The position numbers and the translations under genes were made by a program. The notes under the pieces were generated by a model, which ran no database searches, was not told where the DNA came from, and saw only the letters and a program-made list of their open reading frames with translations. From the NCBI GenBank assembly GCA_030704615.1, contig CM060732.1, positions 25,544,001-25,608,000 on the forward strand: 64,000 nt of DNA, read 5' to 3'. This document shows, one piece after another, positions 1 through 9,953 of the stretch. How positions within the stretch are numbered: the first letter of the stretch is position 1; each line of letters opens with the position of its first letter. The DNA is from Takakia lepidozioides. Lineage: Eukaryota; Streptophyta; Takakiopsida; Takakiales; Takakiaceae.

Positions 1-1050
1 TGGCCGACATAAAAACCTCCCCAGATGGAAAAACGGCGCCGAATTTCAATCCGGGGCCGTTCCAATGCAGTCGGGGAGGGGGGAGAGGTCGACACCTGGC
101 CATCATATTTCAACCCCCGGACGGAAATTCGGCACCGAATATCCAACAGAGCGGCGGAGAGGCCGGCACCTCTCCGACAGAGACCATCCCCCGGATGGAA
201 ATCCGGCGCCGAATTTCCATCCAGCAGGTAAGTGGAATCCCGGATGGATGGAGATCCGGCGCCGAATTTCCATCCAGCAGGTAAGTGGAATCCCGGATGG
301 ATGGAGATCCGGCGCCGAATTTCCATCCTGCAGGTAGTTCGAATCCCGGATGGATGGAGATCCGGCGCCGAATTTCCATCCAGCAGGTAAGTCGGATCGC
401 TGGCGTATGGATATTCGGCGCCGACTTTCCATTCGCCAGGTATTTCATCGCTCAGAATTACCTTCCTGCAGGTAATTCTGATCGATGAATTACCTTCGTG
501 CAGCTAATTCTTATCGATGAATAACCTTCCTGCAGGTAATTCCGAGCTTAGGAAGGTAATTCATCTCTCAGAATTACCTGCAGGTAGGTAATTCTGAGTG
601 ATGAAATACCTGGCGAATGGAAATTCGGCGCCGAATATCCATACGCCAGCGATCCGACTTACCTGCTGGATGGAAATTCGGCGCCGAATTTCCATCCATC
701 CGGGATTCGAATTACCTGCAGGATGGAAATCCGGCGCCGGATTTCCATCCATCCGGGATTCCACTTACCTGCTGGATGGAAATTCGGCGCCGGATCTCCA
801 TCCATCCGCTCTCCGCCCAACCTTGCAGATGGAAATCCGGCCCCGGATTTCCATCCATCCGCCTCCGAATTACCTGCTTGAGGGAAATTTGGCGCGCCGC
901 CCTACCTGCGCGGATGGAAATCCGGCGCCGGATTTCCATCCATCCGCTTCTGAATTACCTGCTTGAGGGAAATTTCGCGTGCCCGCCCTACCTTGCTGGA
1001 TGGAAATTCGGCGCCGGAATTACCTCTACGTTGGAAATTCCGGGCCTCTT
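1..1050. repeat. GGCGCC-centred palindromic satellite, type A
   Basis: About a dozen copies of a unit whose core is GGATGGAAATTCGGCGCC followed by its own reverse complement, so a full unit is close to a perfect 30-bp palindrome. Copies sit near 37, 205, 257, 309, 365, 416, 626, 679, 733, 785, 924 and 1007. They are separated by short linkers such as CAGCAGGTAAGT and CTGCAGGTAATTC. Unit spacing is about 52-56 bp. Open frames here arise because the repeat lacks stops in several frames on both strands; I do not regard them as genes. The array probably continues left of the window. Confidence 0.9.
241..808. repeat. Long inverted repeat (hairpin) inside the type A satellite
   Basis: Bases 241-480 are an almost perfect reverse complement of 569-808, and paired coordinates always sum to 1049. 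Checked pairs are 440/609 and 294/755. The 88-bp spacer holds more CTGCAGGTAATTC-type units. Beyond 241 and 808 the register is lost. The arms therefore form a large palindrome built from smaller palindromes. Confidence 0.88.
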
Positions 1051-1599
1051 TCCGTCGATTTTCATCCGACATGGAGGGCTTCATCCGACATTTAATTGCG
1101 CAGTTGGGCAATAAATGTCCACCGCCGTCGGTTTTCATTCGGGCTGGCGACACATGGCTTCCTGGATACGTACCCTAAATCTCATGCTAATCTTGGCTTA
1201 ACATGCTATTCGAGGCATGTACCCCAAAAACGGAGATCTTTTTCCATTTTGGCTGGGACTTATGCCGCCTGAAGGGCGTGGCTCTCCTGAGAGAGACCTC
1301 ACATCCAGACCGCGGCGGAAGTTGAAAGCTCTGTACTACGGACGACGGCCAATCTCTCGCATGGCCAAACTGAAGCTCCAGCAGGAGATTCCAGTGTCTT
1401 GCTCACAACCCGCGCCAACTGAAGCCGAGTACTCTCAGGCAAGCCACTTCTGCTTTCGCTTTGTTCAATTTCTTTTTTGCTTTCGCTTTGTTGCCTCGCT
1501 TTGTTTTTGCATCTTCATCCTGGCTTCGCTGGATGAGTGAACTTTACATAGTTCAGTGAACCTTACATTGTTTGCAATGCGTGTGCAAATCCGGCAGCT
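1051..1599. other. Stretch without a recognised gene
   Basis: No coding similarity seen. It contains pyrimidine-rich stretches (about 1445-1510, repeated CTTTCGCTTTGTT) and may be 5' flank or untranslated leader of the broken gene that follows. Confidence 0.4.
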
Positions 1600-2315
1600 G
1601 TGGAGAAGGCTGCTTGTGCATGTCATTCTCAGGCAATTGTTGCATTTGTTTTCATTGTTGTTGCATGGCTCTCCATACTTCCTAAACTTGTTATGTTTTC
1701 ATTTTTGTTACACGATTGTTGCTATGGTGGTTGCGCTGCTTGTTGCGATGCTGGTTTTCGCACCGATGTTGGTTTTCACGATTTTTGGGAATCACAGAGT
1801 GACGACGAGCCCGGCACGCTGGTGGTATCATCGACAGCTCCAACTCATCGCATGTTTGAATCGCCCAACTTGGGGCGAGAGGGCAAACTTCAACCTTTTG
1901 TTGGTGGACGGGAGGACTTGCAACGACAGTACGACAGAATAGGCATTGGGGAGGTTGGTGCAGGCGGCATGGCAGGTGAAGGGCGTGAGGACATGAGGAC
2001 AGCAGATCCGGCAATGGAGGTTGTTCATGCACATGCAGTAGGGCCCGCCCACGCAAAGAAAAAGAAGAAAGCTAAGCACATGCAATCCCCGGCGAGAGAG
2101 CCGTCACGGGCTGCGGAGGGGGGAGTGAGCAGTGCGAGCGAGGGTGTCAGTTCGCCTCAATCAAAGGTGGTCGTCCTGGAGGGCTCCCCTGCTGCTAGCC
2201 CTAGTAAGAAACAGAAAGCCCGTGAGAGGGCAAAAGAGAGGGCAAAAGAATAGACGAGACAGAATGCTAGCCAGGAGGAAAGAGAAAATGCCACTGAAGA
2301 GGCCAGGGTGCCCAA

Positions 2316-3247
2316 ATGACAGATGCCAATGTAAGCGAGGGACGCACAGAGACGGTGGATCCCTCCAAGACACCACAGAGAGGCAGTAACACACCGGTTA
2401 GACCATCGCGGGCAAGAGCAGCCCCCGCAATTACCCATACGGTGGAGAGTGGAGGAGAGGAAAGAACACCAGAAAGAGCACGGATTGTACAAGTTCGAGG
2501 TGAAGCCAGGGAGAGGGCAGTAGAGACGGGGAGAGTGCTGGAGGTGGTTTCGCAGGTGGCTGACCCTGTTGAGGAGGACGACATGGAGCTTTCTGACCAG
2601 GATGACATCCTCCCGGACATCCCCAGGCCCCAAACCCGGAGCATACAGGCTGGATTTGGCGGTCCTGGCGGGCTGCCGGAAAACCCCTCTGCAGCAGACG
2701 TCATGTCTGAGGCGGATATGAAGTTGGCCACTGCCAAGATGTTGGAGGCAACCCACAGCAACATTGGCAGGGTGCTGGGGGGCATGGTGTACCCGGCCAA
2801 GCTTCGAATTCCCCTTTGCCGCTTGGTGTCATTGCAGGTGGTGAGACCTGCCCTCCCAGGCGATATCGACAAGCTGAAATTCTCTTTCCGGGATGGATAT
2901 CGAATGGGGTCTGCCGCGTTTTACATTTCCATTGAGAACGACCACGGAGCTTCCTGTGCCCACACTTCCGATGAGGTGGACAAATGGGGTCCCTATTGGC
3001 AAACGCGAAATGAGGAGTTCGAGAGATTCGAGAGATCGATGCTAGTGATCCTCTTTTCCAGCACTTGTCCGGTAAGATGTTCTACGTGTGGGACGGCAAT
3101 CATCGCCTCCTTGCATGGATGGAGCACATTGCCCAAGCCCACCCCAACGACCTCGATTGGCATTTCGCCGTGGATTGTGTTGTGCTGAAGGTTGCGGGGC
3201 CCAAAGATCGCAGTCTTCTCAAAGCTGCAATGGCCGACATCAACTCG
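2316..3247 (+). CDS. Partial exon(s): charged N-terminus and ParB-like DGNHR segment
   Basis: From 2316 the frame encodes a Pro/Arg/Glu-rich leader, then a folded-looking part (VRPALPGDIDKLKFSFRDGY and onward). A frame change near 3035 leads to a segment with YVWDGNHRLLAWMEHI. The Gly-Asn-His-Arg arrangement matches the nucleotide-binding signature of ParB/sulfiredoxin-like domains. The exon ends at AACTC before GTAAG (donor near 3248). The duplicated GAGATTCGAGAGATC near 3020-3035 may mark the indel. Function unproven. Confidence 0.45.
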
Positions 3248-3360
3248 TAAGCTACAACCCCTCTCGGTTTTGGACTTTGAATTTGGAAGTCATTTCATTG
3301 CGAATCCTCATATATGATGAAAATTCCCATTTCAGTATTGTTTGATGGAAATGTGGCACT

Positions 3361-4461
3361 GCAGGGTGACTGAGAATGCCTTCATTGCCACCAACTTGTC
3401 CCATATGCTCTTCCGAGTGAAAGATGTCGGGAAGCAGGGGGTGCAAGAGTTTGCCAATTCCCTCAGTGCCGACCTCCTGCGCAAGTCGGAGGCAAAGGCA
3501 GACAGAACCTGGTATAGGCTGAGCGTCGACGCCATGGTGGACTACATATTTCGGGTAAAGCTCCTGACAGTTTTGTTGAGCTAATCTGTCTCTCCTCCCC
3601 CAATAGAAGAAATTGTGTTGAGCAGGATCTCTAATCTTATGTGCGCATTCTTGACAGACAAAAATACAGCAGGATTTGGCACATGCGCGGAGGTTCTACA
3701 TGGAGTCAGAGGAGAAGAATCCAACCCTCCCGGAACGCGAATCGTATGTCAAAGCTGCGGAGGTGAGGGCCCGCATAAAGTACAAGTCGCGGATGGCAAA
3801 GTACGTGGCCATAGCTGATCCCGCCCTTGGTGCCGACTTTCTGGTGGAGGTGGGGAAGCACTACTCTCGCGCTCTGAAGCCCACGATGACATTGGAGAAG
3901 CTCCATCGTCTAGCCACATCCTGTGTGGATGCAACAGAAAAGGTGATACATTCTTAACCAAATTGTGGTGGCAACAACTCCTTTTTGTGGTGTTTGGCGC
4001 TTACGAATATGCTGGGTGGTTGGACAGACCCGGTGGCTCCAAATCTGGAATGGTTCCCAAAGTACCAGGGACATGTGGAGCTTCCCCAAACCGGACAAAC
4101 TCTCTGACCCCACATTCGACATGTGGATGAACCGCATGACATGGTGGTTTCAGATACTTCCCCACGCTTCGTTTGGGGCTTCTACTCTAGTAGGGGGTGG
4201 ATTCATTGTATTTTTTCAGGAAAGCGATCTGATGGAGAATCTCCACAGGTGACGACGAATGCGCAAGAGCAGCTGGACACACAAGCACATCAGTTCAAGA
4301 TGGAGATATCTCCTGCAGCAGAGAGCCTACGTGACTATGTGACGAGGTACTTTCTGCTCTACAAAACCAACCTATTCTTTCGGGAGATAGCAGATGCTCG
4401 CTGGAGCCACGAGTTCACCGACCAGCCGAACGCGGACAAAGCAGCAATGCGCCTTCTGTAC
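3361..4461 (+). CDS. Middle exons of the ParB/methyltransferase-like gene
   Basis: Four coding blocks separated by small introns. The first begins after the CTGCAG acceptor near 3363 and ends before GTAAAG at 3555. The second runs from after TTGACAG (about 3658) to before GTGATAC (about 3942). The third starts after TTGGACAG (about 4027). The fourth follows TTTTTCAG (about 4220) and ends before GTACAT (about 4462). The second block is rich in helix-forming residues (HARRFYMESEEKNPTLPERE). No named domain recognised. The regular donor/acceptor spacing supports real exons rather than chance frames. Confidence 0.5.
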
Positions 4462-4529
4462 AGGTACATACGCGCTGCCTTTCTTTCAAGTCCTTGCATT
4501 TCAGGATGTTAGAAGCCTCATGTGGTGTT

Positions 4530-5125
4530 AGGGAAAATGGCGCCGAATTTCCAGTCAGGGCTCCGAAAAATGGCTAAGTCCCTAGACTGGTTGGCCCTGA
4601 ACTGGAAATTCGGCGCCATTTTCCAGTTCTAGGCCCTATTGCCGTTCAGGGACAGCCATTTTCGGGCTAAGTCCCTAGGGTGGCTGGCCCTGAACTGGAA
4701 ATTCGGCGCCATTTTCCAGTTCTAGGCCCTATTGCCGTTCAGGGACTTAGCCATTTTCGGGCTAAGTCCCTAGGGTGGCTGGCCCTAAATTGGAAATTCG
4801 GCGCCATTTTCCAGTTCTAGGCCCTATTGCCGTTCAGGGACTTAGCCATTTTCGGGCTAAGTCCCTAGGGTGGCTGGCCCTGAACTGGAAATTCGGCGCC
4901 ATTTTTCCAGTTCTAGGCCCTATTGCGGTTCTGGGACTTAGCCATCTTCGGGCCAAACCGGGAAAAATGGCGCCGAATTTCTAGTTCAGGGCTCCCAAGA
5001 TGGCTAAGTCCCTAGGGTGGCAGTCACCGAAAACCGAAATTCGGCGCCATTTTTCCATTTCTAGGCCCACTCACATCCGCCCCAACCTGGGAAAATGGTG
5101 CCGAATATGCATTTCAGGGACGTCA
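4530..5125. repeat. GGCGCC satellite, type B, inside an intron
   Basis: Five or six copies of a unit containing AACTGGAAATTCGGCGCC and the near-complement ATTTTCCAGTT, joined by linkers such as CTAGGCCCTATTGCCGTT and GCTAAGTCCCTAGGGTGG. Spacing is about 85-110 bp. Units occur in both orientations: the first and last read as GGCGCCGAATTTC. The array fills the intron between a donor near 4462 and an acceptor ending in GATGCAG near 5136. The type A satellite shares only the TGGAAATTCGGCGCC core. Confidence 0.85.
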
Positions 5126-5135
5126 TTTCATGATG

Positions 5136-5558
5136 CAGGTACTGCAAGTTCTCCCTTTTGGAGAAAGGTCATCTGTCTTTCGAGCCACCGTTCTTCCTGG
5201 CATGGAGGATCCCTGGGGCTGACTCCATGTACACTGATGATATTGTGAAGGAGTGGCATCTGGAACATTTGCGTGATTGCCCTTGGTATGTGGACCTTCC
5301 GCCGGCTCGCTCGACCCATCCGAGTTTCAATTGAAGCTGGATGCTGAATTCCGACGAAACCGGGCTCCGCTGCCTCCGTTGGGTGCAAAAGAGGCAAAAG
5401 CGCTTGCGAACTCCAGGAAAGCGGCAGAGCTTGCTCAGGCAGGAATTCAGGAGAAATTGCATGAGAAGAGTAAAGGCCAAAGGAAAAGGACAAGGAAACA
5501 GGTGAGTGTAGTAACACCCAAAAAGAAGAAAACCATCGGGGCATCGGAGGAGGCGTAG
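5136..5558 (+). CDS. Exon after the satellite intron, Lys/Arg-rich end
   Basis: After the GATGCAG acceptor there are short readable pieces in different frames: one with DDIVKEWHLEHLRDCPWYVD (about 5240-5300), then an Ala/Lys/Arg-rich run to 5558 ending TPKKKKTIGASEEA. The basic tract resembles a nuclear localisation signal. The frame must change near 5300, so this part is disrupted or contains an unrecognised splice. No family recognised. Confidence 0.4.
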
Positions 5559-5724
5559 GAGGGGACCCAAGAGAGTGACTCGGACGACGACTTTGTTCAA
5601 GGTCCTGCAACTGCTGTTGCTCCTACCCAGTCACCGGTCGTCCGGGTTCCAAGTCAGTTTGGAGTGGGATTGGCTCTGCCAAGAAGTTGGCATTTGAGGG
5701 CGAGCCTACACGCGGTATTCGGCG

Positions 5725-6271
5725 GTGACGTTTACGCACAGGCCAAAGCTAGAACCTCCAACCATCATCCAATGCGTCAATGAGAGCTTCCTTGACGCTC
5801 TCACTGCCAGGGCGAAGAAGGTGGCACACATCAAGTCTCTGGCGGAGCAGAAGGGGAAAGCCAAGAAGAGGGCTGCCGGTACAGAGCCTAAAGACACCCC
5901 TGGTTTTGAAGCCATGATGGAATTCTTCACGGCTGTGAGCACGAATTGCAAGAGCACTCGGGGGGGGGGGGGGGGGGGGTTGAGGTGGAGAGAGCTTGCG
6001 ACATGATTCTCCTCGACATTCCAGATGGGGAGCTGCTGGAGGGCCTGGATGGTGTGCCCACCTGGAACAGGTTTACTGAGGACTACTGGAAAGCCGGGTT
6101 TGGGCTGGCGGGGATGCTTCTGGATGACGGTGGATGTGTGGTTGTCCTTGCCATGAGAGGGAAGACCACAGAGAATGCGGTGGCAAGGTGGACACCGAAA
6201 AGTGTCACCCCGGTCCTCCTCAGAAAATGGTTCTGCATCAGTACACAGGGGTTGCGAACAGAGGGCCAAAG
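5725..6271 (+). CDS. Methyltransferase-like exon with altered motif IV
   Basis: A coding block from about 5725 crosses a 20-base G run (5960-5979) where the frame shifts, then reads CDMILLDIPDGELLEGLDG and continues with YWKAGFGLAGMLLDDGGCV and VVLAMRGKT. In beta-class DNA methyltransferases this region is D-P-P-Y followed by a Leu-rich strand ending LkpGG. Here the catalytic tetrapeptide reads D-I-P-D, so catalysis by the known mechanism is doubtful. The donor is near 6272 (GTAAGT). The G run is a likely assembly or sequencing weak point. Confidence 0.45.
5960..5979. repeat. Poly(G) run of 20 bases
   Basis: An uninterrupted G homopolymer inside coding sequence. The reading frame differs on its two sides, so the true length decides whether the exon is open. 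Confidence 0.95.
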
Positions 6272-6324
6272 TGTAAGTTATCAATCTATTGCATTCACTT
6301 CATATTGTGGTGTATGTTAAGTAG

Positions 6325-7209
6325 ACCCTGGAGTTGATCCCTTCTTTGTTGGATGTGCATACATTGGTGTTTGAGGCATATTGCTTTGTGAAGAGAGGGT
6401 CTACGTTCAAATTCCGCAATGACGGTCGTCTTGTTGATGCCGCTGTGGACCCTGTAACCTACGATGTCCTCTACAACTATGTGCCCCACTCCAGTATGCC
6501 GAAGGACACAAAGACAGGCAAACCGTGGCGGTACAGCCGGACCCGGAGCCCTGCTTTCATCCAAACCCTCATGGAGACGTGCTCGGATGTCCAAGGGCGG
6601 ATTCTGGACCTCACATGCGGCACGGGTAAGCCTTCACGTGCTCAGTTTGTCCCCTGGCCCGATTGCAATTGCATGCCGCAAGCTATTAACCGCCCGCTTT
6701 GTTCCTCAGGTGCTTCGATGTGGGCAGGGACGTTGTCCGACAGGCATGTGTTCGCCTTCAAGCCAGATACTGCCCTCCACAACTCGGAACTTGCAGCGGC
6801 TGAACGTCTGCCGAAAGAGGAAGAGGCATCCTCGGAGGATGAGGAAAAATCCGAGAAGGATCAGGGGGAGGAAGTTGGGATCGAGGCGGAGGAGCCCCCG
6901 GTTTACGAGTGAGTGGTGGCATTGTAAGTTGCCTCCAGATTTCGTGAGGCACCTCCCTCCGCTCTCTTATTTCATTGAAAACCCTTTCTGGTTGTGCTGG
7001 TATTGACATTCTTGAAGTGGATTTGTTCTTACTGTAGGATGCCAAGTACTGCCGGAGGGACGTCTACACCGGAGTTCATGGGCAGGAGGAACGTGCCTTT
7101 TTTGCCAAGGGGGATTTCATGCCTAGTCCAGAAGGGAGTACATCCTTCCTACTTATGCTGCCCGGCTTGCTTCGGTGTCCATTAGGAGGTGTTCCGAACG
7201 TAGTCGTGT
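6325..7209 (+). CDS. Methyltransferase motif I exons and C-terminal exons
   Basis: Exon 6325-6625 follows an AAGTAG acceptor and ends at GGCACGG before GTAAG. It carries YSRTRSPAFIQTLMETCS and then ILDLTCGTG, matching the S-adenosylmethionine-binding motif I of beta-class DNA methyltransferases. Exon 6710-6908 opens after CCTCAG. One frame reads CFDVGRDVV, the expected continuation of motif I, but the acidic tail (AAAERLPKEEEASSEDEEK) is in another frame, so about one base is lost near 6740. A further block at 7038-7209 has no ATG of its own and reads DAKYCRRDVYTGVHGQEERA, stopping at TAG. Confident as coding-derived; function moderate. Confidence 0.5.
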
Positions 7210-7382
7210 ACAACAGATTTTAGACGAGGCAAGCCTCAAGAAAATGAAGATGAGGGAGGAGGAGCAGCAGCAGCTATTAGAGCCCGTCGGGCTCGTAGAT
7301 TTGTCTTGGATTCTGCTGAGGAAAGTGGGGGAGAAGACGCAGAAGATTCCAAGGAGGTGAGGTGGACAGTCCCCCAAGGAGA

Positions 7383-7502
7383 GGACGAGATTTTTGAGAG
7401 GCAATAGTGGAACTGATGCATCACAGAGCTCGGAGGATGAGGGGGATGAGGGGGATGAGGAAGAAGGTGGGGCAAGTTCCTCGGAGGGTGTAGGAGAGTA
7501 GT
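7383..7502 (+). CDS. Acidic C-terminal tail of the broken gene
   Basis: Reads FLRGNSGTDASQSSEDEGDE then Glu/Gly/Ser residues to a TAG ending at 7502. The preceding 7210-7385 stretch is also acidic but in other frames. Same style of Ser/Asp/Glu tail as at 6800-6900. Confidence 0.4.
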
Positions 7503-7564
7503 GCCCATTCCGGCTATGACAGTTAGAACACACTTGTATAGACGTGGCTTGCCACAAAATTTGC

Positions 7565-7570
7565 AATAAA
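7565..7570 (+). terminator. Poly(A) signal AATAAA
   Basis: A canonical AATAAA lies 62 bases after the TAG that ends the acidic tail, followed by a T/G-rich stretch. It fits the 3' end of the upstream gene. Confidence 0.5.
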
Positions 7571-7733
7571 ATGTTGCATTTCAAGTCCACTGGTGCCACA
7601 TTCCAACTTCACATGACCCTATTTCCGTGCCTCCTAACCCTATTTCCGTGGACTCACAATGGTCTGCTCATGCTTTTTTTTTCCCGCTCATGCTCATGCC
7701 GCTCATGAAATAGCAGCCCCCCCCACCGCGATC

Positions 7734-8071
7734 TGTTGTGAAGATAACAACGCCAGGTGCACAAACATGTATTGGTCCCTGGATTGACACTTGGGTCAAT
7801 CCCAAATGTCAATATATAAAAGCTAATTATTTCCTAGCTAACTTCACACAAGTGGTAAAATAACTTGACAGCTGTCGTGCACATACATATCGCTACACAA
7901 CTACATCACTGTCCAAAACCACACAACACATGTGCACACCAAACACTAGTCTATCACTAGTCCACCACTAGTCCTGCCACTAATGCAACCACTAGTCCAC
8001 CACTTGTGCAGCCACTAGTCCAACACTAGGCTGCCACTAGCCACCACTAGTGCAGCCACTAGTCCATCACA
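7734..8071 (-). repeat. Candidate 3' LTR of the methyltransferase retrotransposon
   Basis: On the minus strand it begins TGTGATGGACTAG, ends ...CTTCACAACA (TG...CA), and is preceded by a purine tract, AGGGGGGCGAT, that could be the polypurine tract. It is rich in CACTAGT/CCACTAG short repeats (7945-8070). The partner LTR is absent, so boundaries cannot be verified. Confidence 0.4.
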
Positions 8072-8339
8072 ATCGCCCCCCTAGCTGGCGTTTAGGTCCC
8101 TCTAAGTCTAGATAGCTACAAGATGTGATAGTGGTCATAGCCTCACTAAGTCCTCCACCCCTGTCCTTACTACACTCAAACTCAATAGATCAAGAGGCCG
8201 GGTACAAGAGTTGCCCCATCGTTAGTCGCCGTCTTGCAACCTGTGAACTTGAGCATGAGATCTTGGTATTGACTCCTATGAGCTTGGTCTCCCATGTCTT
8301 GTGAGCTGCCACTAGTCATATCCACTGCCACTATCCCAA

Positions 8340-8474
8340 GCAGTGTGGACATAACTAATCTCCATCAGGAACCCTCTCAAGAGGTGGTGTCAAGCATCCC
8401 ATGTGCCAACCTCTTGAGCATCGATCACATACCAGCATAGTGGCGGCACCACAAGCATGCCCACATAGCATGCA
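8340..8474 (-). CDS. PHD zinc finger at the C-terminus of the retrotransposon polyprotein
   Basis: After integrase and a linker with WRFHPGDYVYLQQ the frame encodes LRCMLCGHACG, MLVCDRCSRGWHMGCL and, past a stop at 8355-8357, LCPHC. This gives the C-C-C-C-H-C-C-C ligand pattern of a PHD finger, of the type that usually reads the histone H3 N-terminus. In many Ty3/gypsy elements this position holds a chromodomain, which steers integration. A targeting role here is inference. The stop sits where PHD fingers have Trp, consistent with TGG to TAG. Confidence 0.8.
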
Positions 8475-8765
8475 ACGCAATCCTGCAGGTACCACTGCAA
8501 GGTTGGGATCTATCCTCCCATCCACATGTGGAAGGTGACATGGCACACAATTACGCACATGGTCCTTCCATACCATGCCATCTCGACCCTCCAGAATCAA
8601 CACTCCTGAAGGCAACACCTCCCTGACCCTTAGAATCACACGTCCTGCTGTGACATCCAAGGTCGTAGGCGTTGTCTGCTGCAGATACACATAGTCCCCA
8701 GGGTGGAAACGCCAAACACCTGGCCGATATCCCCCTCCACGTATAGTGGCATACCTCAATGTATC

Positions 8766-9665
8766 TCAATGTTGGGCAATAGCAAGATTCTCAAAAGCCA
8801 TAGGCATGACTCTCTTTAACAACTCTGCCCGTTGGGCACATGCTTGTGTCCACACATCCGGATCATCAAGGTTGAGGACTACTGCAGCCTCCCTGCGAAT
8901 AGACGCAGGCAAATCTGGCTCTCGGCCAAAGAGAAGGAAATATGGTGAGAAGGAGGCAAGTGATGCTTGCTTGCTAAACCTGTAGCCCATGGCTAGCCAA
9001 GGTACCTGAAGATCCCAATCTCCTAGGTGTCCCTTTTGCAAGCCATACTTGCGCAAACCCCTCTTCACTGTCTGAATCACTCTCTCTGCCAGGCCATTGG
9101 CCTCAGGATGATCCCGAGAAGTGGTACGGTGGTCTATCAAGGCTTTATCACACCAAGCCTGAAACTCCCCCAAGAACTCTCTCCCTTGGTCCGTGAGTAC
9201 CTCAGCTAGAGCACCAAATCGGCTAAGCACACAATCTAGGAATATATACGCAGCCCCCTCACTAGCCTTGTCAGGCAATGGAACCAACTCAATCCACTTG
9301 GAGAAGTGCTCCACCATCACCAACACATATCTGTGGTGACGCATTGTCAGTGGCAAAGGCCCTGCGAAGTCAAGACTCCACTTGTAGCCCAATCCCATGA
9401 TGGGTAATTGATGCAACTGTGGTGTAGGGGCGTTGAATGAAGCACGCACCCTGTCACACACCATGCACCTAGCCACGAACTGTTGTACCTTTGTATGCAT
9501 ACCACGCCACCAATACTGCCCCTGCAGTAAACTATGAGTGCGTCGCACTCCAAAATGCCCCAACTCCTTATGGGTATGCCGCACTAACTGTGCACGTTGT
9601 GTTGGGTGAGGCACAATCCTCACCCGACCATCCTCCCACACTCGAAGCAGGTGTATCCCCTCCTA
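8766..9665 (-). CDS. Integrase domain of the methyltransferase retrotransposon
   Basis: The reading frame 9641-8766 contains the HHCC zinc module (HTHKELGHFG ... CMVCDRV), then the catalytic DDE core: WSLDFAGPLP (first Asp), VLTDQGREFLG (second Asp) and HPEANGLAERV (Glu). All three acidic residues are present. Stops at 9663-9665 (TAG) and 8766-8768 (TGA, in a QH-stop-DTLRYA context) interrupt an otherwise continuous frame into the PHD part. Role in the family: insertion of the cDNA into the genome. Confidence 0.9.
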
Positions 9666-9953
9666 CTTGAACCTCTTGGCTCGTTGTAGGATCCGATCCC
9701 TCTCCTTGGCAGTCACACTAGCTGTCGTGTCTCCAGTGCGGAGGTAGTCCAACACAACCAAATCCTCATGTATATCTCTAGGCACCACCTAGCTCATCTC
9801 TAGCCTCAGGGTCCTCAGACATTCCGTCTACAGTCATCCATGTTGTAGGTCCAACCTGACCTCCCGATACCAAGATACACAAAAAGGCAGATGCATGCCA
9901 TCCCGGACCATCTCCTCGTCCGTCTCACCATGCCACTGAGCTCCAGTGTCATC

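Larger units (their letters stand above)
1600..7502 (+). pseudogene. Broken multi-exon gene: ParB-like plus beta-class DNA methyltransferase-like protein
   Basis: Consecutive coding segments with GT/AG borders run from a Lys/Arg/Ser-rich start (about 1930-2250) to an acidic Ser/Glu/Asp tail ending at 7502, followed by AATAAA at 7565. Features in order: low-complexity charged N-terminus, a DGNHR motif resembling the ParB/sulfiredoxin fold (about 3085-3120), helical middle exons, an altered motif IV (LLDIPDG, about 6010), then motif I (ILDLTCGTG, about 6600-6625). Motif IV before motif I is the beta-class order of N6-adenine/N4-cytosine DNA methyltransferases. ParB-methyltransferase pairings are known in bacteria and phages. 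Frame changes near 3035, 5300, 6740, 7040 and 7380 suggest a pseudogene or a decayed transposon gene; unrecognised extra introns are the alternative. The family assignment is inference from short motifs. Confidence 0.5.

Noticed and set aside
25-1114. Many overlapping open frames on both strands in the first kilobase
   Set aside because: They come from translating the palindromic satellite in stop-poor frames; the same MEIRRRISI-like words appear in all of them.
4775-5248. Open frames in the type B satellite
   Set aside because: Repeat-derived, inside an intron, no splice or domain support.
7945-8070. CRISPR-like spacing of CACTAGT words
   Set aside because: Short degenerate tandem repeat within a retrotransposon end; no constant repeat-spacer structure, and the sequence is eukaryotic.
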